In this document: piece by piece, positions 8,619 through 17,252 of the stretch
Numbering within the stretch: the stretch's first letter is position 1
Layout of the letters: each line of letters begins with the position of its first letter
NCBI RefSeq assembly: GCF_033449965.1
Contig: NZ_CP137761.1
Span: forward strand, 3,596,001-3,660,000
Source: Bacillus sp. T3
Lineage (GTDB): Bacteria; Bacillota; Bacilli; Bacillales; Cytobacillaceae
Reading direction: 5' to 3'
Length of the DNA: 64,000 bases
Made by a program: the position numbers and the translations under genes
The notes under the pieces: model-generated
Database searches by the model: none
Told to the model about the DNA's origin: nothing
The model's input: the letters and a program-made list of their open reading frames with translations, nothing else

Positions 8619-8626
8619 TTCGAATG

Positions 8627-9445
8627 CTAAACCTCCTTCCAGCCGATAAAACTTATCATTCTTCCTGATTTTCCATTGTCTTTGCGATGCGAGAAAAATA
8701 GGTCTCCATTACAGCTCGTACAGTATTGGGTCATGTTTATTTGATTTTCCTGCACCCCTGCGCTAATTAACAATTGTCGATTGGCTTCGGGCAGGTTAAG
8801 TTGGTATTGATTGGCTTTTATTAAATTATAAGGCTTTTCTTCGACAGCTTCTAGTTTATTTTGCAAAAGCGAGATGACACGATCGTCAACAACATAACAA
8901 TTTCCGCAAATAGATGGGCCGATTACGACAAGGACCTCACTCGGGTCAACGCCCTCCTCTTTAAAAGAGGCAATCATTTCAGGACCAATTCCAGCAACAG
9001 TCCCCTTCCAACCTGCATGCGCTACGCCAATAATTCTTTTTTTCGGTGCAAAAAAATAAAGTGGTACACAGTCAGCAAAAGCTAATGTTAATAATATTCC
9101 TGATTCCGTTGTGAAAAAACCATCGGTATCTTTAAATGAATCCTCATAGCTGATAGATCCTTTTCCTTGATCCGTTCTGGTTACCCTTTGAATTTTTATC
9201 TGATGAGTTTGCTCTGCCCCCACCCATTTAGTTAAAGGAAAAGCCAGCTGTCTCGCTAACGTTTGTCTGTTTTGAATGACATCCTGATTGTTGTCCCCTA
9301 CATGAAATCCAAAGTTTAATGATTTAAAAGGGGCTTTACTAACACCACCGTGCTTTGTTGTAAAGCCCGCTGTTAACTTCGAATCTATATTTGTCCATTC
9401 ATTGATTTCAAAAAACGTTTTTTCCTTCTGAATAAACGGCTCCAT
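8627..9445 (-). CDS. ylmD: YlmD, laccase-domain (YfiH/LACC1) purine nucleoside phosphorylase-type protein
   Basis: The 272-residue product has the YfiH family metal and active-site residues: TKHGGVS, FADCVPLYF, GVAHAGWKGTVAGI and GPSICGNCYVV. Two are histidines and two are cysteines expected to bind zinc. Bacterial homologues named polyphenol oxidase have been shown to act on purine nucleosides; the substrate here is inferred. It sits one gene before ylmE in the ylm cluster. Confidence 0.92.
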   Translation of the reverse strand: MEPFIQKEKTFFEINEWTNIDSKLTAGFTTKHGGVSKAPFKSLNFGFHVGDNNQDVIQNRQTLARQLAFPLTKWVGAEQTHQIKIQRVTRTDQGKGSISYEDSFKDTDGFFTTESGILLTLAFADCVPLYFFAPKKRIIGVAHAGWKGTVAGIGPEMIASFKEEGVDPSEVLVVIGPSICGNCYVVDDRVISLLQNKLEAVEEKPYNLIKANQYQLNLPEANRQLLISAGVQENQINMTQYCTSCNGDLFFSHRKDNGKSGRMISFIGWKEV

Positions 9446-9512
9446 GAATCAGTCCCCATTACATTTTCCTCTAGTTTACCACATTGCTCCTACTGCTCAC
9501 AGTAAAAAAACG

Positions 9513-9785
9513 TCACTTAAGCTCGGTTTCAAGGTATTTTCCACTTCTTGTGTCCTGGTATCGTACAAGTATGACATCCTGACCAATTTTAATGATATTC
9601 TTCCATGGAATGACAATTTCGTCATCCCTTCCAAACAATCCGAGGACTTTACCTGCCCCCCCTATCACAACAGCATCTATTTTGCCTGTGTTTAAATTTA
9701 TATCGATATCAGCTATATGGCCAAGTCTTTTGCCATCAAATACGTTCACAACATCTTTAATTTGAAATTCGGAAATTTTCACCAT
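9513..9785 (-). CDS. ylmC: YlmC/YmxH, PRC-barrel protein
   Basis: A 90-residue PRC-barrel protein of the YlmC/YmxH sporulation family. Family sequence: VVNVFDGKRLGHIADIDI and VIPWKNIIKIGQDVILV. I chose the ATG at 9783-9785 because an AGAGGTG site lies 6 bases upstream; a GTG three codons earlier overlaps that site. It is the first gene of the ylm run, downstream of sigG. The ylmA/ylmB genes found nearby in B. subtilis are missing here. Confidence 0.88.
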   Translation of the reverse strand: MVKISEFQIKDVVNVFDGKRLGHIADIDINLNTGKIDAVVIGGAGKVLGLFGRDDEIVIPWKNIIKIGQDVILVRYQDTRSGKYLETELK

Positions 9786-9845
9786 CAGTTTCACCTCTTT
9801 TGAGCTACTATTTCATTATATGATTCATAGGTGTTAGTTTAGAAT

Positions 9846-9862
9846 GTTGATTTCCGCTCCAG
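9846..9862. repeat. Truncated end of repeat family A
   Basis: The 15 bases GTTGATTTCCGCTCC match the terminal arm of the full repeat at 5298-5425 before the similarity is lost. It lies between sigG and ylmC. Confidence 0.5.
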
Positions 9863-9873
9863 CTACTGAACCT

Positions 9874-9903
9874 AAAAAACGAAAAGCTGCCAATTGGCAG
9901 CTT
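9874..9903 (-). terminator. Intrinsic terminator of sigG
   Basis: A perfect AAGCTGCC/GGCAGCTT stem (9884-9891 with 9896-9903) with a 4-base loop and a T-rich tail on the minus strand; it overlaps the sigG stop codon. Confidence 0.85.
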
Positions 9904-10681
9904 AGTGTTGAATGTTTTTATTCATTTGTTTGATGGCCGCCTTCTCTAACCGAGAAACCTGCGCCTGAGAAATTCCGATTTCTTCAGCGACTTCCATTTG
10001 TGTTTTCCCTTGAAAGAATCGCTTTCTTAAAATTAGTTTTTCTCGTTCATTTAATCGCCGCATACCTTCTTTTAAGGCTATTTCTTCAATCCATTGTGTA
10101 TCTTTATTTCGCTCATCACTTAATTGGTCCATTACATAAATTGGATCTCCACCATCATTATAGATAGGCTCAAATAAAGAGACAGGGTCTTGAATCGCAT
10201 CTAACGCAAAAACAATTTCTTCATGCGGTACTTCTAAGACCTTTGCAATTTCCTCTGCAGTCGGTTCGCGGGAAGTTTCACTCATTAATCGTTCTCTTAC
10301 TTGAAGTGCCTTATAGGCAATATCTCTTAATGAACGAGATACCCGAATTGGATTATTGTCCCTTAAATAGCGACGAATTTCACCAATTATCATTGGAACA
10401 GCGTAAGTAGAAAACTTTACGTTTTGACTTAAATCAAAATTATCAATTGATTTCATAAGGCCAATACAACCAACCTGAAACAGGTCGTCAACAAACTCGC
10501 CCCGGTTATTAAATCTTTGAATTACACTAAGTACTAACCGGAGATTGCCATTCACGAGTTTTTCTCTGGCGGTAATATCACCCTTATGCATTTGCCTGAA
10601 GAGCTCTCGCATTTCCTCATTTTTTAAAACTGGAAGCTTTGATGTGTCAACCCCGCAAATTTCAACTTTGTTTCGAGTCAA
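9902..10681 (-). CDS. sigG: RNA polymerase sporulation sigma factor SigG
   Basis: The late forespore sigma factor of 259 residues. Regions 2 (LRLVLSVIQRFNNRGEFVDDLFQVGCIGLMKSIDNFD), 3 and 4 (MEVAEEIGISQAQVSRLEKAA) are recognisable; only short marks such as GCIGLMKSIDNFDLS and SQAQVSRLE are needed. The start is TTG, 4-8 bases after GGAGGG. The N-terminal TRNKVEICGVDTSKLPVL is typical of SigG and distinguishes it from SigF. It follows sigE and has its own terminator and a SigF/SigG-type promoter. Confidence 0.97.
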   Translation of the reverse strand: MTRNKVEICGVDTSKLPVLKNEEMRELFRQMHKGDITAREKLVNGNLRLVLSVIQRFNNRGEFVDDLFQVGCIGLMKSIDNFDLSQNVKFSTYAVPMIIGEIRRYLRDNNPIRVSRSLRDIAYKALQVRERLMSETSREPTAEEIAKVLEVPHEEIVFALDAIQDPVSLFEPIYNDGGDPIYVMDQLSDERNKDTQWIEEIALKEGMRRLNEREKLILRKRFFQGKTQMEVAEEIGISQAQVSRLEKAAIKQMNKNIQH

Positions 10682-10717
10682 TCCATTCCCTCCTCACAGG
10701 AGTTGCTGTACAAAAAA

Positions 10718-10746
10718 CAGTATCTCCTTGAAAAGGAAAAATATGC
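10718..10746 (-). promoter_or_regulatory. SigF/SigG-type promoter of sigG
   Basis: On the minus strand: -35 GCATA (10742-10746), a 14-base spacer and -10 GGAGATACTG (10718-10727). The -10 matches the SigF pattern GGNRANAMTR at every position and the -35 matches GYWTA. It sits about 37 bases before the sigG start, as expected for the forespore-controlled, autoregulated gene. Confidence 0.75.
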
Positions 10747-10799
10747 ACAAGCTCAAATCGACCAAATTTGGAAAAAATCATAAAAACGGTGATAAATAT

Positions 10800-10836
10800 G
10801 GAAAAGGCTAGCTAAAAAAATTTTAGCTAGCCTTAA
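10800..10836 (-). terminator. Intrinsic terminator after sigE
   Basis: A perfect 14-bp stem AAGGCTAGCTAAAA/TTTTAGCTAGCCTT (10804-10817 with 10821-10834), followed by TT on the minus strand. It separates the spoIIG operon from sigG, though read-through is common at this locus in relatives. Confidence 0.8.
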
Positions 10837-10884
10837 TAATATCCAGTTTTATTTTAATGAATTTCAAAACTCAATCCTCTTGAT

Positions 10885-11604
10885 TTAAACCATTTTATTA
10901 AATTCCTTGCGCAGTCTTTTAATAATTCTTTTTTCTAATCTTGAAATATAGGACTGAGAAATACCTAGCATATCAGCCACGTCTTTCTGGGTTTTTTCCT
11001 CACCACTCCCCAACCCAAACCGCAGTTCCATTATTTGTTTTTCTCGATCTGATAACTGATGTAAAGCTTTAACTAAAAGCTTTCGATCAACATTTGCTTC
11101 TAAATCCTTCGTTATGATGTCATCCTCAGTCCCAAGCACATCTGAAAGTAGCAATTCGTTGCCGTCCCAATCGATGTTTAAGGGTTCATCAAACGACACC
11201 TCAGAACGGATTTTATTATTTCTCCTTAAATACATCAGGATTTCATTTTCAATACAGCGGGAAGCATATGTAGCCAGTTTAATCTTCTTTTCAGGATTAA
11301 ATGTATTAACAGCCTTGATTAACCCGATTGTACCGATACTGATTAAGTCTTCAATGTTAATCCCGGTATTCTCAAATTTTCTAGCTATATAAACCACAAG
11401 GCGAAGATTCCGTTCGATCAGCATCGAGCGAGCTGTTTTATCTCCATTTGGCAGTTTTTTTAACAGGACTTCTTCTTCCTCTTTTGTCAACGGCGGCGGG
11501 AGTGCTTCACTTCCACCAATATAATAAACCTCATCGCTCTTAAGTCCTAGCTTCATTAATAATTTATACCAATAATAATAAAGGCGCAGTTTGATTCTTT
11601 TCAT
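10885..11604 (-). CDS. sigE: RNA polymerase sporulation sigma factor SigE (pro-SigE)
   Basis: The early mother-cell sigma factor of 239 residues, made as an inactive precursor. The N-terminal pro-region (MKRIKLRLYYYWYKLLMKLG) is basic and hydrophobic, and SpoIIGA removes about 27 residues near the KSDEVYYIGG junction. Region 2 (LISIGTIGLIKAVNTF) and region 4 (VADMLGISQSYISRLEKR) follow. It is the second gene of the spoIIG operon, 46 bases after its protease gene spoIIGA. The ATG follows AGAAGGTGAGG. Confidence 0.98.
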   Translation of the reverse strand: MKRIKLRLYYYWYKLLMKLGLKSDEVYYIGGSEALPPPLTKEEEEVLLKKLPNGDKTARSMLIERNLRLVVYIARKFENTGINIEDLISIGTIGLIKAVNTFNPEKKIKLATYASRCIENEILMYLRRNNKIRSEVSFDEPLNIDWDGNELLLSDVLGTEDDIITKDLEANVDRKLLVKALHQLSDREKQIMELRFGLGSGEEKTQKDVADMLGISQSYISRLEKRIIKRLRKEFNKMV

Positions 11605-11650
11605 AAATTGTCCTCACCTTCTAAAATTTTGTTTAATGAGTATAGTATTA

Positions 11651-12586
11651 TTAGCTTACTTTTGATGTGGTGCACTCTTTCGGTCCAGACATCATTTTAG
11701 GATGAACGATACATTGAAAAGAATCCTCACTCGATAACTCCTGCATAGTGAAGGAAATTAATCCCTTTTTACTGGTATAACTATGCTCTTTATCTTGAAT
11801 CACAATTTGATCAGGCTTCAATGCAATGATAAGCTGATGCTCTTTTCCCACCACCTTACAAGGAATAATCCTCATTCTTCCTTCTAAATCACCTGACACC
11901 TGTTCATTTCCAAATAAAACGGCTTCAGGATTTTGAGCTAAATGAAGCAATTGAGGCGGAAGTTCTTCTAAATGGTTTTTCACAGAAACTAACATGACTG
12001 GGGATTTAGAGATGGGATCATAAAGTTGATTCCCACTATCGACTAATCCTAAAAACTCAAACCTCAGCTGATCTAAATAAATATGCACCTTCACAATATG
12101 ATCAAATTGAATCTTAGCTGTTTCAATTTTTTCAATATTTGTGTTTGAAAAGTGCCACGCAATTGGGAATCCAAGAAGGACAAAAAACCAACTAATGGGG
12201 TCTCCAAATCCTTTCACACTTGCCAGCATGACCGATGAAGATAATTCGAAATCAAAGTTAACGAAATAATGTGTTCCTATTAATGCACCACCAATCAAAA
12301 AAGTGGTGAAATAAAAGGTCATTAATCCCGAAATAAAATACCTAAATCTCTTGTAGCCGAAAACAATTAACACCATAAAAATAGAAAATAGCAACTTTGA
12401 TATTGGGTGTCCGGAATAGGGCTGAAGAGGAGTCACAGCTAATAAAATAATGATTGAACCAAGTAAACCACCGCTGAAGATTCGCCACTTAGAAACCTGC
12501 CTCTTCAAAATAATTGCAGTTAAAAAAAGAAGAAGACTATCAAACAGCAGATTCAAAGCCCATATTACATCGAGGTAGACGGTCAC
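11651..12586 (-). CDS. spoIIGA: Sigma-E processing aspartic peptidase SpoIIGA
   Basis: The 311-residue product has five hydrophobic segments in its first 150 residues and a cytoplasmic aspartic-protease half with the motif LVDSGNQLYDPI (D about residue 183). It dimerises in the septal membrane and cleaves pro-SigE after a signal from SpoIIR. The start is GTG, 6 bases after GGGGGG. In B. subtilis bpr lies between this gene and ftsZ; here there is none. Confidence 0.96.
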   Translation of the reverse strand: MTVYLDVIWALNLLFDSLLLFLTAIILKRQVSKWRIFSGGLLGSIIILLAVTPLQPYSGHPISKLLFSIFMVLIVFGYKRFRYFISGLMTFYFTTFLIGGALIGTHYFVNFDFELSSSVMLASVKGFGDPISWFFVLLGFPIAWHFSNTNIEKIETAKIQFDHIVKVHIYLDQLRFEFLGLVDSGNQLYDPISKSPVMLVSVKNHLEELPPQLLHLAQNPEAVLFGNEQVSGDLEGRMRIIPCKVVGKEHQLIIALKPDQIVIQDKEHSYTSKKGLISFTMQELSSEDSFQCIVHPKMMSGPKECTTSKVS

Positions 12587-12685
12587 ATAGTACCCCCCTT
12601 CCCTAGACCGTTTCTAAATGAATCGTGACTTCGGCATGATTTTATACTTTGGCATTACGGCAAATCTAGTAGTCTGTTACGAAAA

Positions 12686-12719
12686 AGTATAACGTATATA
12701 GGTAACAGAAGTATGTCAC
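12686..12719 (-). promoter_or_regulatory. Spo0A-dependent spoIIG promoter with 22-bp spacer
   Basis: On the minus strand: -35-like GTGACA (12714-12719), exactly 22 bases, then -10 TATACT (12686-12691). The B. subtilis spoIIG promoter is known for the same abnormal 22-bp spacing, overcome by Spo0A~P bound next to SigA. A Spo0A-like heptamer TGACAAA lies further upstream (12765-12771), and another TGACATA overlaps the -35. Confidence 0.65.
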
Positions 12720-12814
12720 TTCCTGTACACAAAAAAGGGGAAGTTTTCACTATATGCTACGGTTTTTGTCAGTTTATTTGGAAAGATTTATTTGGGGAGA
12801 AAATGAAGGATAAC

Positions 12815-12848
12815 AATAAAAAACATGGCTCATTTCTGAGCCATGTTT
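12815..12848 (-). terminator. Intrinsic terminator of ftsZ
   Basis: A perfect 12-bp stem (12821-12832 with 12837-12848), a 4-base loop and a T-run on the minus strand, 11 bases after the ftsZ stop. It ends the dcw cluster. Confidence 0.9.
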
Positions 12849-12858
12849 AACGATTCTA

Positions 12859-14001
12859 TTATCTTCTACGATTACGGTTACGTAGAAATGTTGGAATATC
12901 AAGTGTATCTTCCGTTTGTTGTGGAGTATGTGTTGCACGGATTGGTTCTGCCTGAATTTCCTCACGCTTTGGCTCACGTTTAACTGAATTCAAACCTGGT
13001 TTAACTTGTCCAAAACCTGGACGAGTCATTTTTTGTGGCTGAACAGTTTCTTCATTAAAGCCAGTAGCAATGACAGTTACAACAATTTCGTCCTTTAAAT
13101 TCTCGTTAATTACAGAACCAAAAATCATATTTACTTCTTGATCTGAAGCAGTAGCAACGATATCCGCAGCTTCCTGAACTTCATAAAGACTCAAGTTTGT
13201 ACCGCCCGTGATATTCATTAGAACACCTTGAGCCCCATCAATGGAGGTTTCCAATAGTGGAGAGGATATGGCCTTTTTAGCTGCTTCTGTTGCACGATTT
13301 TCACCTGAGGCTACTCCGATTCCCATCAATGCTGAGCCTTTAGATGACATAATCGTTTTAACATCAGCAAAATCGAGGTTAATTAGTCCTGGTACAGCGA
13401 TAAGGTCGGAAATACCTTGAACACCTTGGCGTAGGACATTATCTGCTTCACGGAAAGCTTCAAGCATTGGAGTGCTCTTATCAACGATTTCTAATAAGCG
13501 GTCATTCGGGATGACAATTAGCGTATCGACCGCTTCTTTCATTGCCGCAATCCCACCAGCTGCTTGTCCAGCTCGTTTCTTGCCTTCAAAAGTAAATGGA
13601 CGAGTTACAACCCCAACAGTAAGAGCCCCTAATTCTCGAGCAATTTGCGCGATAACAGGAGCTGCTCCAGTTCCAGTGCCGCCACCCATTCCAGCTGTAA
13701 CAAACACCATATCGGCACCTTTTAAAGCTTCTTCTATTTGCTCTCGGCTTTCTTCCGCTGCCTTTTTCCCAACTTCTGGGTTTGCACCGGCACCAAGTCC
13801 TCGTGTTAATTTTCCACCAATTTGCATTTTAATTTCTGCTTTTGATAGGTTCAAAGCTTGGGCATCCGTATTGACTGCAATAAAATCAACTCCTTGAACG
13901 CCATGCTCAATCATTCTATTTACAGCATTGTTTCCGCCGCCACCAACGCCGATGACTTTTATTGTAGCTAGTTGATCTAAATTTGTATCAAACTCCAACA
14001 T
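12859..14001 (-). CDS. ftsZ: Cell division protein FtsZ
   Basis: The tubulin-like GTPase that forms the Z-ring; 380 residues. The phosphate loop is GGGTGTGAAPV (about residue 104), preceded by IGVGGGGNNAVNRM. The T7 synergy region is LINLDFADVKTIM, and the C-terminal peptide DIPTFLRNRNRR is the binding site for FtsA, SepF and other partners. It is 38 bases after ftsA with an AGGAGG site, and is the last gene of the cluster. Confidence 0.99.
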   Translation of the reverse strand: MLEFDTNLDQLATIKVIGVGGGGNNAVNRMIEHGVQGVDFIAVNTDAQALNLSKAEIKMQIGGKLTRGLGAGANPEVGKKAAEESREQIEEALKGADMVFVTAGMGGGTGTGAAPVIAQIARELGALTVGVVTRPFTFEGKKRAGQAAGGIAAMKEAVDTLIVIPNDRLLEIVDKSTPMLEAFREADNVLRQGVQGISDLIAVPGLINLDFADVKTIMSSKGSALMGIGVASGENRATEAAKKAISSPLLETSIDGAQGVLMNITGGTNLSLYEVQEAADIVATASDQEVNMIFGSVINENLKDEIVVTVIATGFNEETVQPQKMTRPGFGQVKPGLNSVKREPKREEIQAEPIRATHTPQQTEDTLDIPTFLRNRNRRR

Positions 14002-14039
14002 GACAAATCCTCCTAATTCGTCGTATTCGTGATAGCCGT

Positions 14040-15326
14040 TTACTCAAAAAAGTACCCTAGGAACTTTTTCATCCTTGTTGACATTTTCTCTTCTGGATGT
14101 TGCTTTTCTGGCTTTGCTTTTGGTTGCGGCTGTTTTTGAACACGCTTTTCCTTTAACTCTTGACCTTGTGAAAATTGATCAAGCTTTTTGCCTTTTAATC
14201 TTGCATTCTTATAGGCAAATTGAATTAAACCCACCGCAGTGGTATATTGTGGTTCACGAACACCAATATAGTCTGGTATAGCCATTCTAACACGGTTTTG
14301 GAAAACTACCTGTGCTAATTCCAATACTCCCTGCATGTTTGCTACTCCACCTGTTAGGACAATCCCACCAGGTAGATCCGCAAAACCTAAACGTCGTATT
14401 TCTGATTGAATCAATTCATAAATTTCTTCCATGCGTGCTTCAATAATATCAGATAATTCAACTTGATTAAATTGTTGATGTTGATCACTGCCAATTGTTG
14501 GAACACTAAAAACTTCATCTTCTGAAGCATGGTCATAAAATGCATGTCCATACTTAATTTTTATCTTTTCAGCATCCTCAGTAGACGTTCTTAGTCCGAC
14601 CGAGATATCTTTGGTTATATGGTCGCCACCAACAGGTAGAACACTAGTCGCTTGCAAATATCCATTTTCGAAAATGGCAATTGTGGTTGAGCCACCACCA
14701 ATATCAACTAACGCTACCCCAAGGCTTTTTTCATCCTTTGATAGAGCAAAAGATCCTGCAGCTAAAGGATGGAGCGAAATTTCCAAAATATCTAATCCTG
14801 CTCGCTCCACACATCGGAGTGTATTATGTAGTATCGTTTTCGAACCAGTAATAATCGTTCCTTCCATTTCTAGGCGAACTCCGATCATTCCACGAGGATC
14901 GGTTATTTCATCAAGACCGTCCACAATAAATTGCTTTGGAATACAATCGATAATTTCCCGTTCTGGTGGAATTGAAATAACCTGAGCCGCGTCAATGACA
15001 CGCGCAACATCTAAATCTGTTATCTCACGATTTTCACTGGAAACGGCAACGACACCATGACATGGTTGCAGGGAAACATGATTCCCTGTTACTCCAACTA
15101 TCACTTGTCTTATTTCCATCCCTATCATGCGCTCTGCTTGTTCGATCGCCCGTTTAATTGAATGAACGGTATCATCTATATCCACAATGGAGCCCTTTCG
15201 CAAACCTTCAGACTTCACATTGCCAACACCAATAATATTTAAGGAGTCATTGACCATATCACCAATGATAACTTTTACACTGGATGTACCGATGTCAAGA
15301 CTTACGTATATTTCATTGCTGTTCAT
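14040..15326 (-). CDS. ftsA: Cell division protein FtsA
   Basis: An actin-like ATPase of 428 residues that tethers FtsZ to the membrane. Actin-fold marks: SLDIGTSSVKVIIG (phosphate 1), GVALVDIGGGSTTIAIF (phosphate 2) and GIVLTGGVANMQGV (adenosine). The C-terminal helix MSTRMKKFLGYFFE is the amphipathic membrane anchor. An AAGGAGGTG site precedes the ATG, and the gene is coupled to ftsZ. Confidence 0.98.
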   Translation of the reverse strand: MNSNEIYVSLDIGTSSVKVIIGDMVNDSLNIIGVGNVKSEGLRKGSIVDIDDTVHSIKRAIEQAERMIGMEIRQVIVGVTGNHVSLQPCHGVVAVSSENREITDLDVARVIDAAQVISIPPEREIIDCIPKQFIVDGLDEITDPRGMIGVRLEMEGTIITGSKTILHNTLRCVERAGLDILEISLHPLAAGSFALSKDEKSLGVALVDIGGGSTTIAIFENGYLQATSVLPVGGDHITKDISVGLRTSTEDAEKIKIKYGHAFYDHASEDEVFSVPTIGSDQHQQFNQVELSDIIEARMEEIYELIQSEIRRLGFADLPGGIVLTGGVANMQGVLELAQVVFQNRVRMAIPDYIGVREPQYTTAVGLIQFAYKNARLKGKKLDQFSQGQELKEKRVQKQPQPKAKPEKQHPEEKMSTRMKKFLGYFFE

Positions 15327-15439
15327 TCATTGGCACCTCCTTTTCGCTATTTCTGTTATTGAACAACAGCCTTAAAATGCAAAAACAGAATATCTTATAG
15401 AATTATTCGTCAAAATACCATTATTCCCTTTTTTATAAT

Positions 15440-15802
15440 TCAATTTTTTTCTAATTTTTCCCGCGGTGTTGACCATTTTGTCAATAATATTCGTCGAATC
15501 ACAGCAATGTTCTGGAAAAGCCTTACTCCAAAAGCAAAAACCGCTGCTAAATACAAGTCTACACCAAGATGTACACCCAGAAAAGCTAAACTTGCAGCTA
15601 GGATAATATTAAAGAAAAAGCCAGAGACAAACACCTTTTCGTCATAAATATTTTGCAAGTGCGCTCTTATGCCACCAAACAATGTATCAAGTGCAGCTAA
15701 GACTGCAATCGACAAATAATTAGAGTATTCATCAGGTATCCTTAAATCCGTAAGCAATCCAAGTATGACCCCAATGACTAGCCCGATTAAGGGAAGCCAC
15801 AT
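15440..15802 (-). CDS. sbp: Small basic protein Sbp (DUF1290)
   Basis: A 120-residue membrane protein of the DUF1290 family with about three to four hydrophobic segments (MWLPLIGLVIGVILGLLTDL at the start). The conserved stretch LAALDTLFGGIRAHL follows. The role is unknown; it is always linked to ylxX and ftsA in Bacillaceae. The ATG at 15802 follows AAAGGAGG and gives the family length. It starts 4 bases after the ylxX stop. Confidence 0.9.
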   Translation of the reverse strand: MWLPLIGLVIGVILGLLTDLRIPDEYSNYLSIAVLAALDTLFGGIRAHLQNIYDEKVFVSGFFFNIILAASLAFLGVHLGVDLYLAAVFAFGVRLFQNIAVIRRILLTKWSTPREKLEKN

Positions 15803-15806
15803 ATCC

Positions 15807-16535
15807 TTAACTGCCTCCTTTGCCAGATTCAACAGGTTCCATATTTCGCACCCGTATCGTATCTTGATATGCCGGAACAGTAATTTTATCTGTTGGCTTC
15901 GACACATTTACACGGAGACTGTCAAACTTATACAGTTCTTCGGCAGCCTGTGAAGCCTCCATCACATTGTACAGTTTTTCTGCTAGTTCCGTTGTTTCTG
16001 CAATCACTTTAATTTCAATAGGAAGATTCTTAAGTGAATGACCATCAATTTTCGTTTCGTTATTAATATCACGAATAACAGAAGTATTGATAAGACGTTG
16101 ATCATCTATGGATATATACAAGGCCCCATTCATGTTTAATTCATTTATTAATCTTTTTAGGGAATCAGGTGATATCATCGAATCTGAACTACCTAATGCA
16201 ATTTCTTCATAGGCTGGTCCAATCGAAAGAGTAATCCCAGGTCCAGTTACTTCAGTGAGACCAACCTGCATTTTTAATTCATCGAGAGTTTCCCGTAACA
16301 CCTGTTCTTTACCTTGTTTTCTTTCTGATTCATATTTTGCTAATTTTTCTTCGTTTGATCGGATTTCTTGAATGAGCTTCGAGTACAGCTCCCGCTCTTT
16401 TAAGTAATCTTGCTGAAGCTCCCATGTATCACGTGTATCCCTTATCACCGGATCCTTAACAGTTTGAAATTGGATCGCAAGCATAAGACCTACAATAACA
16501 GCAACAGCTGTAAAATTAACATATTTCTTGTCCAC
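15807..16535 (-). CDS. ylxX: YlxX, DUF881 membrane-anchored protein
   Basis: About 242 residues: one N-terminal membrane segment (FTAVAVIVGLMLAIQF), a coiled-coil stretch (about 35-75) and an extracytoplasmic DUF881 domain with GPGITLSIG and GALYISIDDQRLI. It is a paralogue of the adjacent YlxW. The role is not established; the position between divIB and ftsA suggests the cell envelope or division. I preferred the GTG at 16535, which has AGGTG 6 bases upstream, to one three codons earlier. Confidence 0.86.
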   Translation of the reverse strand: MDKKYVNFTAVAVIVGLMLAIQFQTVKDPVIRDTRDTWELQQDYLKERELYSKLIQEIRSNEEKLAKYESERKQGKEQVLRETLDELKMQVGLTEVTGPGITLSIGPAYEEIALGSSDSMISPDSLKRLINELNMNGALYISIDDQRLINTSVIRDINNETKIDGHSLKNLPIEIKVIAETTELAEKLYNVMEASQAAEELYKFDSLRVNVSKPTDKITVPAYQDTIRVRNMEPVESGKGGS

Positions 16536-16550
16536 GCTTCTCACCTAACT

Positions 16551-17252
16551 TTAGCTGCCCAGAATGGGATTTAATACGATACTTTCTTTTTTCTCGATTT
16601 TTACGATGATGTTATCACTAACCAACTGATCCTTGATCCCACCCGTAATATTTAACGCTGCATCAAGCACATCAGGATCACCGATTGCGGTAATAACAAA
16701 GGGAGCAGGCTGTTGGGTACCGTCAATCGTAATAACTGGTCCATTACAAACGATGTAAGAGTTATAGGAAAGCCTTTGACCGTTAATCGCTACCGCTTGA
16801 GCGCCCGAAATATATAATTCATTAATCACTTTAAACACATGTTGCTCGTGAACAATATAATTGTTGATGTTATCATCTTTTGGATTATAGTCACCATCAT
16901 CTAAGGTAACTTCCACACCCTTACCCTTTACTTTCACTTTACCTAAAAACATCCGATATTTCTCTGTGTCTTCAGCAAGGTTAAAATAAACTTGGGTTTC
17001 TTTAGCTAGATCTTGTTCATTTTCAAGAATCTGTTCCTGAGTTTTCGTTAATTCCTTTTGGAGCTCCCGATTCATTTCTTCTTGTTCAATTAGCTGATTT
17101 CGCAAATCCAAATTCCTCTGCCACTGCTTGTCCGAAATAACGTCGTTTTCGTTTTGTGCTTGGGTTCTTTGGTATGAGAAGGCAATCATAAACCCTAATA
17201 CTAAACAAACTAAAGAAAGAACGGCATGCTTACCCTTCACCTTCATCTTCAA
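16551..17252 (-). CDS. ylxW: YlxW, DUF881 membrane-anchored protein
   Basis: A 233-residue DUF881 protein with an N-terminal membrane segment (AVLSLVCLVLGFMIAFSY), then a coiled coil (about residues 45-90) and the domain with VEVTLDD, NYIVHEQHVFKVINELY and GAQAVAINGQRLS. The TTG start at 17252 is supported by AAGGAG 9 bases upstream. It overlaps the divIB 3' end by 23 bases. Its function is unknown. It is paired with its paralogue ylxX. Confidence 0.87.
   Translation of the reverse strand: MKMKVKGKHAVLSLVCLVLGFMIAFSYQRTQAQNENDVISDKQWQRNLDLRNQLIEQEEMNRELQKELTKTQEQILENEQDLAKETQVYFNLAEDTEKYRMFLGKVKVKGKGVEVTLDDGDYNPKDDNINNYIVHEQHVFKVINELYISGAQAVAINGQRLSYNSYIVCNGPVITIDGTQQPAPFVITAIGDPDVLDAALNITGGIKDQLVSDNIIVKIEKKESIVLNPILGS

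Noticed and set aside
13472..13897. Plus-strand 141-codon open frame inside ftsZ
   Set aside because: Antisense shadow of ftsZ, caused by its codon bias.
14611..14985. Plus-strand open frame inside ftsA
   Set aside because: Antisense shadow of a well-supported gene.
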